Source: Microvelia longipes
Lineage: Eukaryota; Arthropoda; Insecta; Hemiptera; Veliidae
Reading direction: 5' to 3'
Assembly (NCBI GenBank): GCA_018340805.1
Contig: JACMZG010001863.1
Coordinates: 21,625,145 to 21,689,144, forward strand
DNA: 64,000 nt
Both the position numbers and the translations under genes were made by a program. This document shows, in pieces, positions 16,620 through 27,305 of this stretch. Position 1 is the stretch's first letter, and the number at the start of each line of letters is the position of its first letter. The notes beneath the pieces are model-generated. The model was given only the letters and a program-made list of their open reading frames with translations, did not search any database and was not told the origin of the DNA.

Positions 16620-17395
16620 TTTAGTGGGAGCATAGCGAGCCCCAGTATATACATTTTCCTCACTATAAATCACTTAGTGCGAGCATAGCGAGCCCCAGTA
16701 TATACATTTTCCTCACTATATGTCACTTTAGTCAGAGCATAGCGAGCCCCAGTAATACATTTTCCTCACTATAAATATATTTAGTGCGAGCATAGCGAAC
16801 CCCAGTAATACATTTTCCTCACTATAAATCACTTTAGTGCGAGCATAGCGAGCCCCAGTAATACATTTTCCTCATTATAAATCACTTTAGTGCGACTATA
16901 GCGAGCGCCAGTACAGGCATTATCCTCATTATAAATCACTTTAGTGCGACAATAGCGAGCCCCAGTATATACATTTTGCTCACTATAAATCACTTTAGTC
17001 AGATCATAGCGAGCCCCAGTACAGGCATTATCCTCATTATAAATCACTTTAGTGCGACTATAGCGAGCCCCAGTATATACATTTTCCTCACTATATATCA
17101 CTATAGTCAGAGCATAGCGAGCCCCAGTATATGCATTATCCTCATTATAAATCACTTTAGTGCGACTATAGCGAGCCCCAGTATATACATTTTCCTCACT
17201 ATATATCACTTTAGTCAGAGCATAGCAAGCCCCAGTATATACATTTTGCTCACTATATATCACTTTAGTCAGAGCATAGCGAGCCCCAGTATATGCATTA
17301 TCCTCATTATAAATCACTTTAGTGCGACTATAGCGAGCCCCAGTATATACATTTTCGCTATTAACCTCTTTAGGGCGAGTGTACCGAGCTCTGGT
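16620..17395. repeat. 54-bp minisatellite, about 15 units
   Basis: Unit of 53-55 bases with the core GAGCATAGCGAGCCCCAGTA and the spacer CATTTTCCTCACTATA. Units alternate between two types (TCAGAGCATAG and TGCGACTATAG), so a ~108-bp dimer has been amplified. Because 54 is a multiple of three, both strands stay open and give 158- and 198-codon frames with 18-residue repeats. These are by-products, not genes. Confidence 0.9.
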
Positions 17396-17439
17396 ATTAA
17401 CATTTTCGTCACTTCTCTCACACAATCACTCTCTCTTAG

Positions 17440-17562
17440 TTCAGTTTTGTAGAGCATTGATTTTTTTATCCTTAATGTCCTACATCCCTGAAGATGTCTT
17501 CCAGAGTGGAAGTAAAACACCGAAATACCTAAATCTTTATGACAATAACCACGGAAGTCTAC

Positions 17563-17616
<54 letters not shown>

Positions 17617-17950
17617 TATATATATATTATATATATATATATATATATAACGATAAACTGTGTAGGCTTTTGCGGTTGTTGTTATGAAGATTAGGTCTTT
17701 CGGTGGTGACCGCGTCAATGTAAATAAAGAATTCGACTTTTCGCTTCCATTGTGGAAGGTATCTTCAGGGATGTTGGACATTATGGATAAAATCACAATG
17801 CTCTACAAAACTGAATTGTTCAGTTTTGTAGAGCATTGTGTTTTTATCCATGATGTCCTACATCCCTGAAGATGACTCCCAGAGTTGAAGTAAAACACCG
17901 GAAGACATATATCTTCATAACAATAACCATGGAAGCCTACGTAGTTTATT
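17440..17950. mobile_element. Penelope-like terminal sequences, head-to-head copies
   Basis: Three copies of a unit containing CCTGAAGAT, a hairpin CTTCC..GGAAG and (G)AAAAC lie at 17487-17518 (+), 17737-17768 (-) and 17866-17898 (+). Shared flanks are AATGTCCTACATCC upstream and AAATCTT..ATAACAATAACCA downstream. Two copies meet at 17797-17840 in a palindrome built on CTCTACAAAACTGAA. Hammerhead-like motifs of this pattern are known from the terminal repeats of Penelope-like retroelements. No reverse transcriptase is present here. Confidence 0.6.
17563..17650. repeat. (AT)n tract
   Basis: About 85 bases of nearly pure AT dinucleotides, self-complementary, splitting a Penelope-like copy. A second such tract splits the copy at 34.5 kb at a comparable place, so the tract may belong to the element. 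Confidence 0.9.
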
Positions 17951-18450
17951 ATTCTCTTTAGGGCTTGTGTTGCAAGCCCGGTAAGTATATAAAATGTATA
18001 TTTTCCATTTCCTTTTTGTTAACCTCTATAAGGGAGGTTGGATTCTTGGTCAGTCCCTGTATTTACATTTCATCACTATCAATCCCTTTAGGGTGAGCGT
18101 AGCGTGCTCCAGTATGCACATTGCTAACCATTAGTATTGTTAGGGCGACCGAATCGAGTCACATTGCATACTAAAAATCTATAAAAGGTGCCTATAGCGA
18201 GCTCAGGTATTAATATTTACTTCACTATTAACCTTATCAGGGCGGGCATAGCTAGCCCCAGAAATTACATTTCATTACTATTATCTCTAAGTCTGGCGCA
18301 GAGAGCCCTGATAATTACGTTTTCCACACTATCAGCCAATCAACTTTTTAAGGCGAGCATAGAGAGCCTTGGACTTTAAATTTGCCTTACTAATATTTTA
18401 TGGGCGGACGAAGCGAGCCCCACTATTTACATTATTATTATTACTAATGT

Positions 18451-18780
18451 GATGATCCGCCATATTTAGTTTTTAATATTAATATTGATGGAAGTCCGTG
18501 GCTGACTTCCATCAATCAAGGGGTGAATGGGATGATCCGTCGTCTTGCACGTTGCACGACGTAACCTCTCACTCTTTCTCGCTAACGAGCCTGGAGGTAG
18601 GTTGGGTCGAGCACTTAATAATTAAGTTTATTGTAAGTACCTTTATTGTGTACTATGTTTTATTATATTTTCATTTATTAATAATAAAGCACTGTATAAA
18701 CGTACAAAAGAGAGCAGCAATCTATATAGTATTTATATCAAACCCTACTACCTTGACAGAACTAAATATGGTGGATCATC
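18451..18780. mobile_element. 330-bp TIR element nested in the right arm
   Basis: Ends GATGATCCGCCATATTTAGT and its inverted form (20 of 21 bases). The left arm has no counterpart to it, so it inserted after the inverted repeat formed. The interior has a TGGAAGTC..GACTTCCA hairpin at about 18489-18512 and a second GGATGATCCGTCG copy. No ORF that looks coding. Confidence 0.75.
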
Positions 18781-19394
18781 CCATTAATCTTGAAATTATT
18801 TTAACACTAAGGGCATAAGGTCTTAAATACATCAAGATCGAGGGCGTATTTCTTTTAACAGTGAGGAAGTAAGGTCTTAAATGCGTCAAGATCGAGGGCG
18901 CACTTTTTGTAACAGTTGGGGCGCAAGAGCTTGAATAACAATAAGGGCCAGGCCCGTTGCTAAGGAGGAGCCAGGGAGGCAGGCCCCTGGTCCCGAAAAA
19001 AATTTCGCTTGCCCCCTCTGGCTAAATAGTTTCAGTGAAAATTTGCCCACTCTGGGATTGGTCCCCCACCCCTAAAAGTTTTGGCTGGTTACGGGTGCAA
19101 ATGCTTGACTACATGAAGATCGAAGGCGTACTTCTTACAACAAGGGCGCAAGGGCTTGACTACATCAAAATCATGGGCGTACCCCTCTTAACAGCGAGGG
19201 AGTAAGAAGTTAAATACATTAAGTGCATTATGACTGTAATGCACATAGTTACTCATTAGTTATTCTTCAATTTTTCTTCTCACTTTTATTTTTTGCCATT
19301 TTTTTAATAAATAAGGACTGAAGGCCGACCAGGCATTCACGGTTGCCCAATGGGCCAATCCGGTCCTTATTTAGTGTGCCTGAACATATAGAAT

Positions 19395-19505
19395 AATATT
19401 GTTAAATATAACATAGTATACTATGTTATATAACATGGTAAAATATAACATAGTATTCTGTGTAATATAACATAGTATACTGTGTTATACAATATAACAT
19501 GGTAA
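19395..19505. repeat. palindromic tandem repeat ATAACATAGTATA
   Basis: Four or five imperfect units reading AATATAACATAGTAT..TGT. The left arm has only one ACTATGTTGT at the matching place, so this is a local expansion in the right arm. Confidence 0.75.
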
Positions 19506-19740
19506 AATATGCAATTTTAATGTAACCATGAATAAGACTAACGAAGTTTCATCTCATTATCAGTATTAGTTCAATTTTTAAAATAAAAAATACAATAGAC
19601 ATATTAATACTTAACATCGTTTTAAACTATTCCTTAATGGTGCATACCAACAAAAACACATGCATGTAAAAAAGAGCCAAGTCTAGCGTAAACAGTTGTG
19701 AGATCATTGAATAAGCCCCCATTGAGTAAGTTCCCAATAA

Positions 19741-19806
19741 ATCTTGATGAGGAAGATTGTATCCATTAGGGTTAATAAATATGGATACAATCTTCCTCAT
19801 CAAGAT
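19741..19806. repeat. perfect 25-bp hairpin
   Basis: ATCTTGATGAGGAAGATTGT plus ATCCA pairs perfectly with its inverse, 16-base loop. AATAA/ATTATTAA flanks do not give a clear duplication. Too perfect for old neutral DNA: recent foldback insertion or palindrome formation. Confidence 0.85.
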
Positions 19807-20099
19807 ATTATTAAGGGTACAACCAACATCAATTTGAAATAAATCTTGTAAATATATGAAGTTATGGCGGTTTTACTTTGTGACTTGGCTATTACGCTGC
19901 TTAAGATAGTGCGGGACTAAACATCTTGTATAGAGTATAGACATTTTTTTCTGGTGGAAAGTAAAAAAACTTTTAGGAAAGAATGCTTCATCAGAATTAA
20001 ATATAAATTAGTTATATTTTAGGTAAAATAAATTAGAACTAAAATGAAACTATATAAATTTCTGATTTAGTTAAAAAATAATATAAAACAATCGGGTAT

Positions 20100-21060
20100 A
20101 ATGTACATATGAACTTTTCCTCATCAAATCGGATTCGCTACGCTCATCCTCATATCTTCAGACTCGCTTCGCTCGTCCTTAGATAGAAAATACATCCGTT
20201 TCATTAATCCGAAAATTATTAAGATGTTGAATATTCTAATAAAATAAAACAGCATTTGTCTTTCCACAACGATACAATTGAATATACATAGCCAACTTAC
20301 GATCATCATCAGTGCCTATAATTTTTTTTGCCTTGTTTGGGTTTATAGGTACTGATAATAATCGTTATGGTTGAAAGCTGGCTATGTATATTCAATTATA
20401 TCGTTGTGGAGAGACAAATGCTGTTTAATTTTATCCGTTTCATTCTTAGCGGTCACCTATGTAGCACTGACCACGCTCAATGCTGTTTAACTTTTATGAT
20501 CCAATAAAAATCATGGATAAAAAACGAAACTTAGTAACTCTTTTATTACGCAAAGGTATACATTTGCACCAAATTTCAACTCAATTGGATTATTTTCCGA
20601 TTTTTTACAGTTTTTTAAAAAAACGTACACAAGTCAATTGATGAAATAATGCTGATAATGAGATGAAACTTGGCATATATGTTAGTCTTATACATGGCTT
20701 TATGCGTGCTGAATTTCAATAGGATCGTATTATTTAACTGCGTATTATGATTTTTTTGAAATTTTTGCTAAGTCATTGCGGGTTAATGACGTCATAAAAA
20801 ATATTATCCGAATAGCACAACTAGAGCGGTAGACTAATTTTTGTACTAAGTTCCAACTCAATAGCATAAATACACTGGGCGCTACGATGATAACAGACGC
20901 ATACACACAGAAAACTTGGCCTCCACTTAGGAGGCCTTAAACACCTAAAACGTATAATTCCGGTGACATCCCGGTTTCGGATTTTTTGCAAACAATACTT
21001 TTCCTATATACCAATGGTATAAATGTGGAAAAGTAAAAAGATTTGTTAAGACCAAAATGC
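20100..21060 (-). repeat. family I copy, interrupted by a foldback insertion
   Basis: All landmarks occur in inverse order: CGGATTCGCTACGCTCATCC, GACTCGCTTCGCTCGTCC, CACTGACCACGCTCAATGCTG, GTCATTGCGGGTTAATGACG, GATGATAACAGACGCATACA, ATTCCGGTGACATCCCGG, and an outer GGAAAAGTAAAAAG box. The last box is the inverted match of ACTTTTCC near the other side of a short AT spacer, so that end forms a small hairpin. No coding frame. Confidence 0.8.
20206..20432. mobile_element. foldback insertion with 12-bp target duplication
   Basis: ATCCGTTTCATT stands at 20194-20205 and again at 20433-20444, and the uninterrupted family I copy at 63.1 kb shows a matching empty site. Arms 20241-20321 and 20342-20432 are inverted (AACAGCATTTGTCTYTCCAC shared). 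The right arm reads CTGATAA, hairpin, GAAAGCTGGC, a hammerhead-like core. A related single unit is at 26.5 kb. The 12-bp duplication points to target-primed insertion rather than a cut-and-paste transposon. Confidence 0.75.
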
Positions 21061-22349
21061 CCTACATTTGTAGGGCATTGTGTACAATGCCAGGCCAATA
21101 GGGAAAAATCAAACAACTCTTCCCATATTGTTCGCTCTGGTTGGGCATTTTGCACAGTGCTCGATTTTCTGAATTGCCCGCAACATATACATCAGAAGAC
21201 AAAGAGTTATGAATCCCTCTATTCTGTCGTCCAAACAACCTCAAAAACGCCATTTTTGTCAAAAATTCTTTAGAAAAGTACCGTCTTAAAAATTACGATG
21301 CTGTAACATTCTTTAAATAAGGTACGACATTATTACAATTAGATGGATCACACACTTATGAAGTTGCAATTATATCATAGGTTATATAATGTATACAGGG
21401 GATCTAGTAAAATGTAGTCTATTAACTACAGAAAGGGGCTTTGAGCTCTTGTTTTTATTTTGTCGACAAAAATTAGGTCAGGAGGTGAGGGACGTTCGTC
21501 TCATTCGAAAGAAAGAGAAATATCTTTCCGTTAGGTTGGCAACACTGTATATTTCCCCCCTTAAACTCTACCCTTCAGTTCTTACCGAATCAAAACAAAC
21601 TCTTCAGTTGCGTAGCAAGTCTTTTACCTTGTGGTGGACGTGGTTCAATTCTTTTAAACTATTTTACGTGTAATAGAAATAACTACTATAATATATAATA
21701 TAATAGAATATCTACCTCTTAAATTTCGACAATTTATTGCTGCTGTTTTAAAAAAATTTATGTTTATTATAAATATAAAACAAAGTGTTGCTCATTAACA
21801 TAGTGCAAACTTGTTTAAAAAAATTGAAGTTGTCGTGATTGAACCATTATTTTATAGTGGGGTTTCAAGATTTTAGTCGAACTTAATTAAGTTAAAACAT
21901 TTAGTGCTTGTGGATATTGATTTAAAAAAACTGATACATCACTGAAAGTAATACATTGAAAATTTTAAAAGGTATGAGTCTAATTAAATCTAAGATTACT
22001 CATTTTGGGAATGAGTAATCTTGGCGTTTTCAACATTAGTTGAAAACGCCATAACGTAAATATCTTCAAATATTTTTATAATTCAATTTAAAAATAGATT
22101 TTAAACAAATTATTATCAAATGTACTTTGTAATTAAGGTTGTCGGACATGACTGGCAACAAGTTAAAGATATATTATAATTTATGTGTTAAAACTTTGAG
22201 GGTTTTGTTTGTTAAAGTATTGATACTTAATACTTGATACTTTTTATACTTAAGGTTTACTTGAATTCTAACCAACCAACTACTTTAAGTTGAGCTCAGG
22301 ATTTAGTGTTCCATGAAGCATCCTATAAAGTCGTTAGGAGCTAAATAAG
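21061..22349. other. non-coding stretch; one unrecognised 94-codon frame
   Basis: The frame at 21389-21673 (+) begins MYTGDLVKCS and is richer in GC than its surroundings near 21480-21560. I recognise no domain. It could be an untranslated first exon or chance. No splice donor is compelling. Confidence 0.3.
21992..22050. repeat. two adjacent perfect hairpins
   Basis: AAGATTACTCATT..AATGAGTAATCTT (21992-22022) is followed without a gap by GGCGTTTTCAAC..GTTGAAAACGCC (22023-22050). A second unrelated double hairpin occurs at 48727-48790. Confidence 0.85.
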
Positions 22350-22510
22350 GATTTTTACTTTTTTATTTTTTTATTTATGCCGTAGGTGTATAGAAAAGTA
22401 ATGTGTTTGCACATAATATCCTGTTTAAATTTGGTGATACTTTTATTCTGAGGACGAACGAAGCAAGTACGAAGTATTGAGGATGAGCTTAGCGAATACA
22501 ATGTTGATAC
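22350..22510 (+). repeat. family I fragment with both ends
   Basis: An ACTTTT..CCGTAGGTGTATAGAAAAGT hairpin end is joined almost directly to the distal GGACGAACGAAGCAAGT / GGATGAGCTTAGCGAATAC boxes, so the middle of the repeat is deleted. Confidence 0.55.
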
Positions 22511-24429
22511 TCGAATTTTTGTTGCTCATATTATTAGTGTAATTTAATAGTTGATTTGTTTACACTGTTATTTAAATTACAACCGAGAAATAAGAGTTTT
22601 TTGTGTGAAGCATTTTTTCGGTATCAAAAAGCCAGGGAATCGATCTCTTTAATTCAGTTGAAGGTTTCACCCGAATCCCTCCTAAGCGTAATTTTATTAT
22701 GGGTATTCGCTAATGTTTGTATTATAGGTTAGGTTTGTTCAAGGAAATAAAACTGAGGAAAATAAAAGGAGGCCGTTGGTAATTTGTGGACTGTAATAGT
22801 AATCCCTTGTGAAGTCATTACTAATAGCTTAATTTGAGGAGGATGTCATCTTTGGACCCTAATCCGACACTAAAACAGTATCCGATGCACGAGTCCAAAT
22901 ACAAAAAATATGATTATGAACATGTTGTGAATTATTTCTTATATTTGCTGCTTAAATTTAAGAAAGCACAAAAGTCAATATTCAACAATGATGCAAATTT
23001 TTGCATGTATATCGATTTGGGGTTTTTGCTACTTCCTAATAATGGAAATTAAAAAAAAAATGTTAAAAAATATTAAAGATATACCTTCTCTCCTCAGTAT
23101 TACAGCATTTCTAATACCTACATATTTTATTGAATCAGACAAAATGAAGATTATTAAAGAAACTGGTTTTTCTCAAGTGATAGCGGTTTATTGGGGTTCT
23201 AAAAATGTATAAGAATTTAATGTCAATAATTTCAGTTTATTAAATCGATTTGATTATAATCTGATTATGGTTAATGAAATCGAACTTCTAAAAAAAATAA
23301 TTTTCAAGCTCTTCCGTGTTGCAAATTATAGAGCAGCTTCGCGAAACTACATTTATAACGTTAAAAACAGAATATTTAGTGATGAGTTCAATTTGTTGAA
23401 TTTATTAGTGGGGGGGGGGGAGACTGACAGGGGTTCACCATTTATCTACAATGGGGGTGCGCGGGGCTCTTAAGTTCCCTGATCTAGACTGTGCCTCCTT
23501 TATTAATAACGAGGCACTTTACTTAACAACTTTATTAATAATGAGTGTTTGAATTTTAGTTGATTTCTTTGAGAGTTTGATATACCTACTTGAGCCTGAT
23601 GCAGCTTATATGATTCTAATTGCATTCTAGGCTCTGGCCATAATTTTAAGATTTAGCTTATAACAGCAACATAAACTTTAAGTGGATATTTAAGTTTTAA
23701 TTCGTTTAGTTTATGTTTAAGTCATTTCTCTTTTCAAACCCAGGAAATAAATTATATTTTCTACTTGCTAAAATAGGAAACCATTTACGGAAAGTGTTTA
23801 AATTACTATACCTTATCCTAAAAATGTATTTAACTATGTACCTGTAACTAGTATATATTTTAGGATGAGTGATTTTTTTAGTTATTTCAATAAAACCCCT
23901 GCGAGCTGTTTTGACAATGTTAATGCCGCTATTTTCTACATAGTTATCTTTTCCTTGTATATTTTATGTTATTGACGTCATTTCTTGTTTTTGTAATTTA
24001 TTTTCATCAATCGTTTTATTATTTTTAAAAATATTCTTCTGTAAAATTAATATTGATTATAGGATGTTATTTTGTGATTGGTTCGATCTAGTTTTTTATA
24101 TCATTAATAATGTTTAGCTAGCATTACGTGAAAAGTTTAATAAGAAAAATGTTACTAGTAATTATTGGTGGTAATAGCCTGGACTAAGTTATTATTTCAA
24201 AATGGATTCAAATTTTAAAATTGCTTATTATTCATCTTTACATTTTGTAATTTTTTTTTATTTATTACTTCATTAAATCTTTTATATGTCTTTAAATGTT
24301 TTATATAAATGCATATTTACGTGCATAATAATTTTAGATAAATATATTTTTTTTCTTTTCCTCGTTTAAACCATATAGTTATAGGAAAAGTGTTGTTAAT
24401 GGTCTAAAAATTTAAAACAGAAATTCCTT
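22511..24429. other. AT-rich stretch with two unrecognised short frames
   Basis: 22842-23052 (+) starts MSSLDPNPTLKQYPMHESKY and 22988-23212 overlaps it. They would need a frameshift to join, and neither resembles a family I know. A run of ten G at 23410 precedes a GC-richer 50-base patch. Otherwise nothing is seen. Confidence 0.3.
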
Positions 24430-25110
24430 CTGATTTACCAGTTGCAGGTGTTTTTAGTCCCTTCTGAGTGGTTTATACTATGTTGTCTGTATGTATGTGT
24501 TTGTAGCTATGTATGTGTATGTAGCTATGTAGATGTATGTGTTTGCATCATTGTAGCTTCCAGTGTGTTAATGTTTGAGAGTTGAAACGTGGTTAAAATA
24601 TTAATCTTTAAGTCTGGTTGTCCTTTCAGGTTAATAGTTTTTTCTATGACGTCATGAAACTTCATTAATAGGTTAGCAAATTTCGAAAAATTCATAAAAC
24701 GCGTATAAACGATCGGATCACTTTAAAATTTGGCAATCGTGTCTATATGAGACTAGGTAACGTTTCAAGTTTCATTTCATTATCATCATCGTTACTGTTT
24801 ATTGAATGACATGTATCAGTTTTTTACAAAATCATTAAACATCAAGACATTAATTGTGTTATGTGTTTAATTGTAATTGTGTTAAATTTAACGCGAATAT
24901 ATCTCTTTATGTAAAATAACAGAAATTTAACGTCAATACTGCCATATTCACGGTTTTCGTTGAATCACCAGTGTTAAACAGCATATAGGGGGTTCTGTAT
25001 GTGGGAATATAACAAACTTTTACTGCCTGAAGACGACCAAAGTTTTTATGTTAAAATGTTATTTGTGTTGAAGACGAGCGATGCGAGTGCGAAGTAGTCA
25101 CTAACACCGT
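24430..25110 (+). repeat. family I copy
   Basis: Contains the 'gtttgagagttgaaacgtgg' box, 'atgacgtcatgaaact', 'ttcataaaacgcg', 'gttaaacagcat' and the distal GAAGACGAGCGATGCGAGTGC box. A TGTATGTATGTG-rich microsatellite lies at 24484-24535. Confidence 0.7.
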
Positions 25111-25739
25111 AGCGTATCCGTTTAGTTGAGAAAAAGTTTATTAGATTCCTTCATTTATTAAAAAAATCATGTTTAGGCCTATTGTGCGTGTTATTTAACA
25201 TTTTGTAAGATTCCTTGGCTTATAAACATATTGTCATGTTTTCCTTTAATAAGTGTATTGTTGATATCAAAGAATAAGTAAATATTTATTTATTCTTTGG
25301 TTGATATTTAAAATCTAAGTTTTATGTCAAAACCTGCTCATTTGATTTTATGTTAATCAAAAGCTTACAACTCTTACCGACTTATTTTTCTGAATAAATT
25401 AGGTTGGTACATAACAAAAAGTATAAAATAAAACCAGTTCAAGTATATTGAAGTATAAATTCAACTTTTATTTCAAGTTTTTTTATTATTTGTACCCTTT
25501 TGTGGTTGTATTTTTTATACGCTTTGTTGCATAATTTATATATAAGTAAAGTGAAATTATTGTATTTCTTATTGTAATTATATTTTCTAAGTTATGTGTT
25601 ATTTATTTAAGATTTTATACAGATATGTCCATATTTCCTTTATTTAAATTTAGTAAGCATCAATTTATTAAAGTATACGCGTGTTCTAAAGCTAATTGCG
25701 AATAAATTTACCAGCCACATGACTGGCGAATCCTGGATT

Positions 25740-25915
25740 TGCCATTTTTATATTTATCTTTTTACTTTTCCTCATTTTTACCGTAGGTATATAGGAAAAG
25801 TATTGTGTTTGCAAACAATACCAATATCAATGGAGTATGAGCGTAGCGAATCCGATGTAATCAGTAAAAGTTCCGAAATACCCCGTCCCCGACTTTTTAT
25901 ATATTTATTTCATTT
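25740..25915 (+). repeat. family I, two ends joined
   Basis: Hairpin end CTTTTTACTTTTCCTCATTT..ATATAGGAAAAGTATTG followed about 50 bases later by GGAGTATGAGCGTAGCGAATCC and AAATACCCCGTCCC. The same internal deletion form is seen at 22.4 kb. Confidence 0.65.
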
Positions 25916-26469
25916 TATAAAGAATGGCAACTAAGTTCTGTTAATTAATTATTTTTTTTTAAACTTTAAGAAAATATGTGAAATATATTTATAAACATAA
26001 CAAGCTTTGAAACATAATTCTACTTTTTTAAATATTACATCGATTTTTTTATTTGTTTGACCCACTAACCCCGATTTCTCAAAGAAATTAACAGTTTTTT
26101 TAATTACCTTAATAAACATTTGTCGTTTATCACGTAAATCATGACAAATTGTTTATGTTGGTGCTGAGAATTCTAGATAACAACATTAAACTTTAATTTT
26201 TCTTTTAATGTTTTAAGCTTTCAGACAGTAATTAAAGTTTGAAATAAAAACTTAAAAAAGTACTAGTACTTAGTGTTTTTAGTAACACATTAGTGTTTTT
26301 ATAACGTTTTTTAATAACTCAAGTTACCATAAATATTAATATGTCCTTTAAAAGCATAATTATAATTTTATCCTATTTAGCATAATTATCCTTTAAGCAA
26401 TATAATTTTACTACAAACCTAGTCAGTCAGCTACAAACCTCTAGACAAAACTGTAACCGCTGTCTCCTA
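25916..26469. other. AT-rich non-coding
   Basis: Nothing recognised beyond A/T runs and the phrase 'tagtgtttttagtaacacattagtgttttt'. Confidence 0.4.
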
Positions 26470-26580
26470 ACTCTTTTCTTCGCTGCTCGCCGGCACTGAT
26501 GATGATCTGTTAAGATTGAAAGCTGGCTATGTCAAATATATATCATTAGTGGAGAGACTCTGTTTTATTTTAAAACTTAT
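26470..26580 (+). mobile_element. solo unit related to the 20.2-kb foldback arm
   Basis: GGCACTGATGATGATCTG..GATTGAAAGCTGGCTATGT and GTGGAGAGACTCTGTTTTAT match the 20.34-20.43 kb arm. The core CTGATGA-U-GATCT-GTTA-AGATT-GAAA at 26496-26521 has a five-pair stem. Confidence 0.65.
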
Positions 26581-27256
26581 TTTAGGTTACGGTAATTATT
26601 AAGGTTTCATCATAAAAAAGTAATTATTATTGTTTTCTAAAAACTAATTTCTACTTTAAAGTTTTGTAACAAATTTAATCTGTGTTTGTATGCTATTGTA
26701 ACAAGTTATAATAAAAAAAGTTTAGAATTATAATTGACCTAATTGAAACTAATAAAATGATAAGAATATAACAGTACTATAAACCACTACACCATATAAC
26801 TAAGAGACAACATTATATAAATCATAATATAACACACTAGAACACATTTAATACTATATTTGGTTTAATGTTTAATCTCTTTACTGCATAAATCTGGTGG
26901 CGCTGGCGCCAATGTTTCTGCTTCTTCCTATTATAGTAGCGGATATTTAATGCGGCAATGTCAGAGTTAACACTCGATGTTTCGTGTAGTATGATGTTTT
27001 CCTTGTCTTGATATCGGTTTATGGTTCTTTAGAATTGTTTTAGATCTAATTTGGTTTTATGAAGTCAGGTTTTTTATGATTTTTCATTAACAATGTAATA
27101 AAATGTTGAAATTCGATTCTAATTGTGTATTGTAGGTTAGTTTCAAACATTTTTAGTTATTTTAGTTAACGGGGGTTTTTAAAAGTTTTATGTTCCCATC
27201 ATTAACTTATACGTATATTATTATTATATTATATATTATATATATATATATATAAT

Positions 27257-27305
<49 letters not shown>

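Larger units (their letters stand above)
18040..19516 (-). repeat. right inverted arm of the foldback-like element
   Basis: Reverse complement of the left arm. The best preserved pair is 18120-18320 against 16140-16390, including the sequence around GTGTGGAAAATGTAATTATCAG. A nested MITE (18451-18780) interrupts it, and 19381-19505 has expanded into a tandem array. Confidence 0.75.
14649..19520. mobile_element. ~4.9-kb foldback-like element with giant inverted arms
   Basis: Left and right halves are reverse complements over most of their length: 14653-15500 pairs with 18780-19516, and 16130-16440 pairs with 18040-18400 almost base for base. The outermost matching bases are AATTGCATA / TATGCAATT, and TTAA stands outside each end (14649-14652 and 19517-19520), which would fit a TTAA target duplication. 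The arms contain ~55-bp tandem repeats (TACGCCCTCGATCTTGATGT type), as in foldback elements. No transposase gene is present. Piggybac-like mobilisation is a guess from TTAA only; the TIR does not start with the usual CCC. Confidence 0.8.

Noticed and set aside
16829..17425. 198-codon frame with regular 18-residue repeats (and a 158-codon frame on the other strand)
   Set aside because: It is the translation of the 54-bp minisatellite. A period divisible by three keeps several frames open. The array has no start context, no splice sites and no non-repeat coding part.
21389..21673. 94-codon frame as a gene
   Set aside because: No recognisable domain, no splice or polyadenylation support, and codon use typical of random AT-rich sequence at its 3' half.
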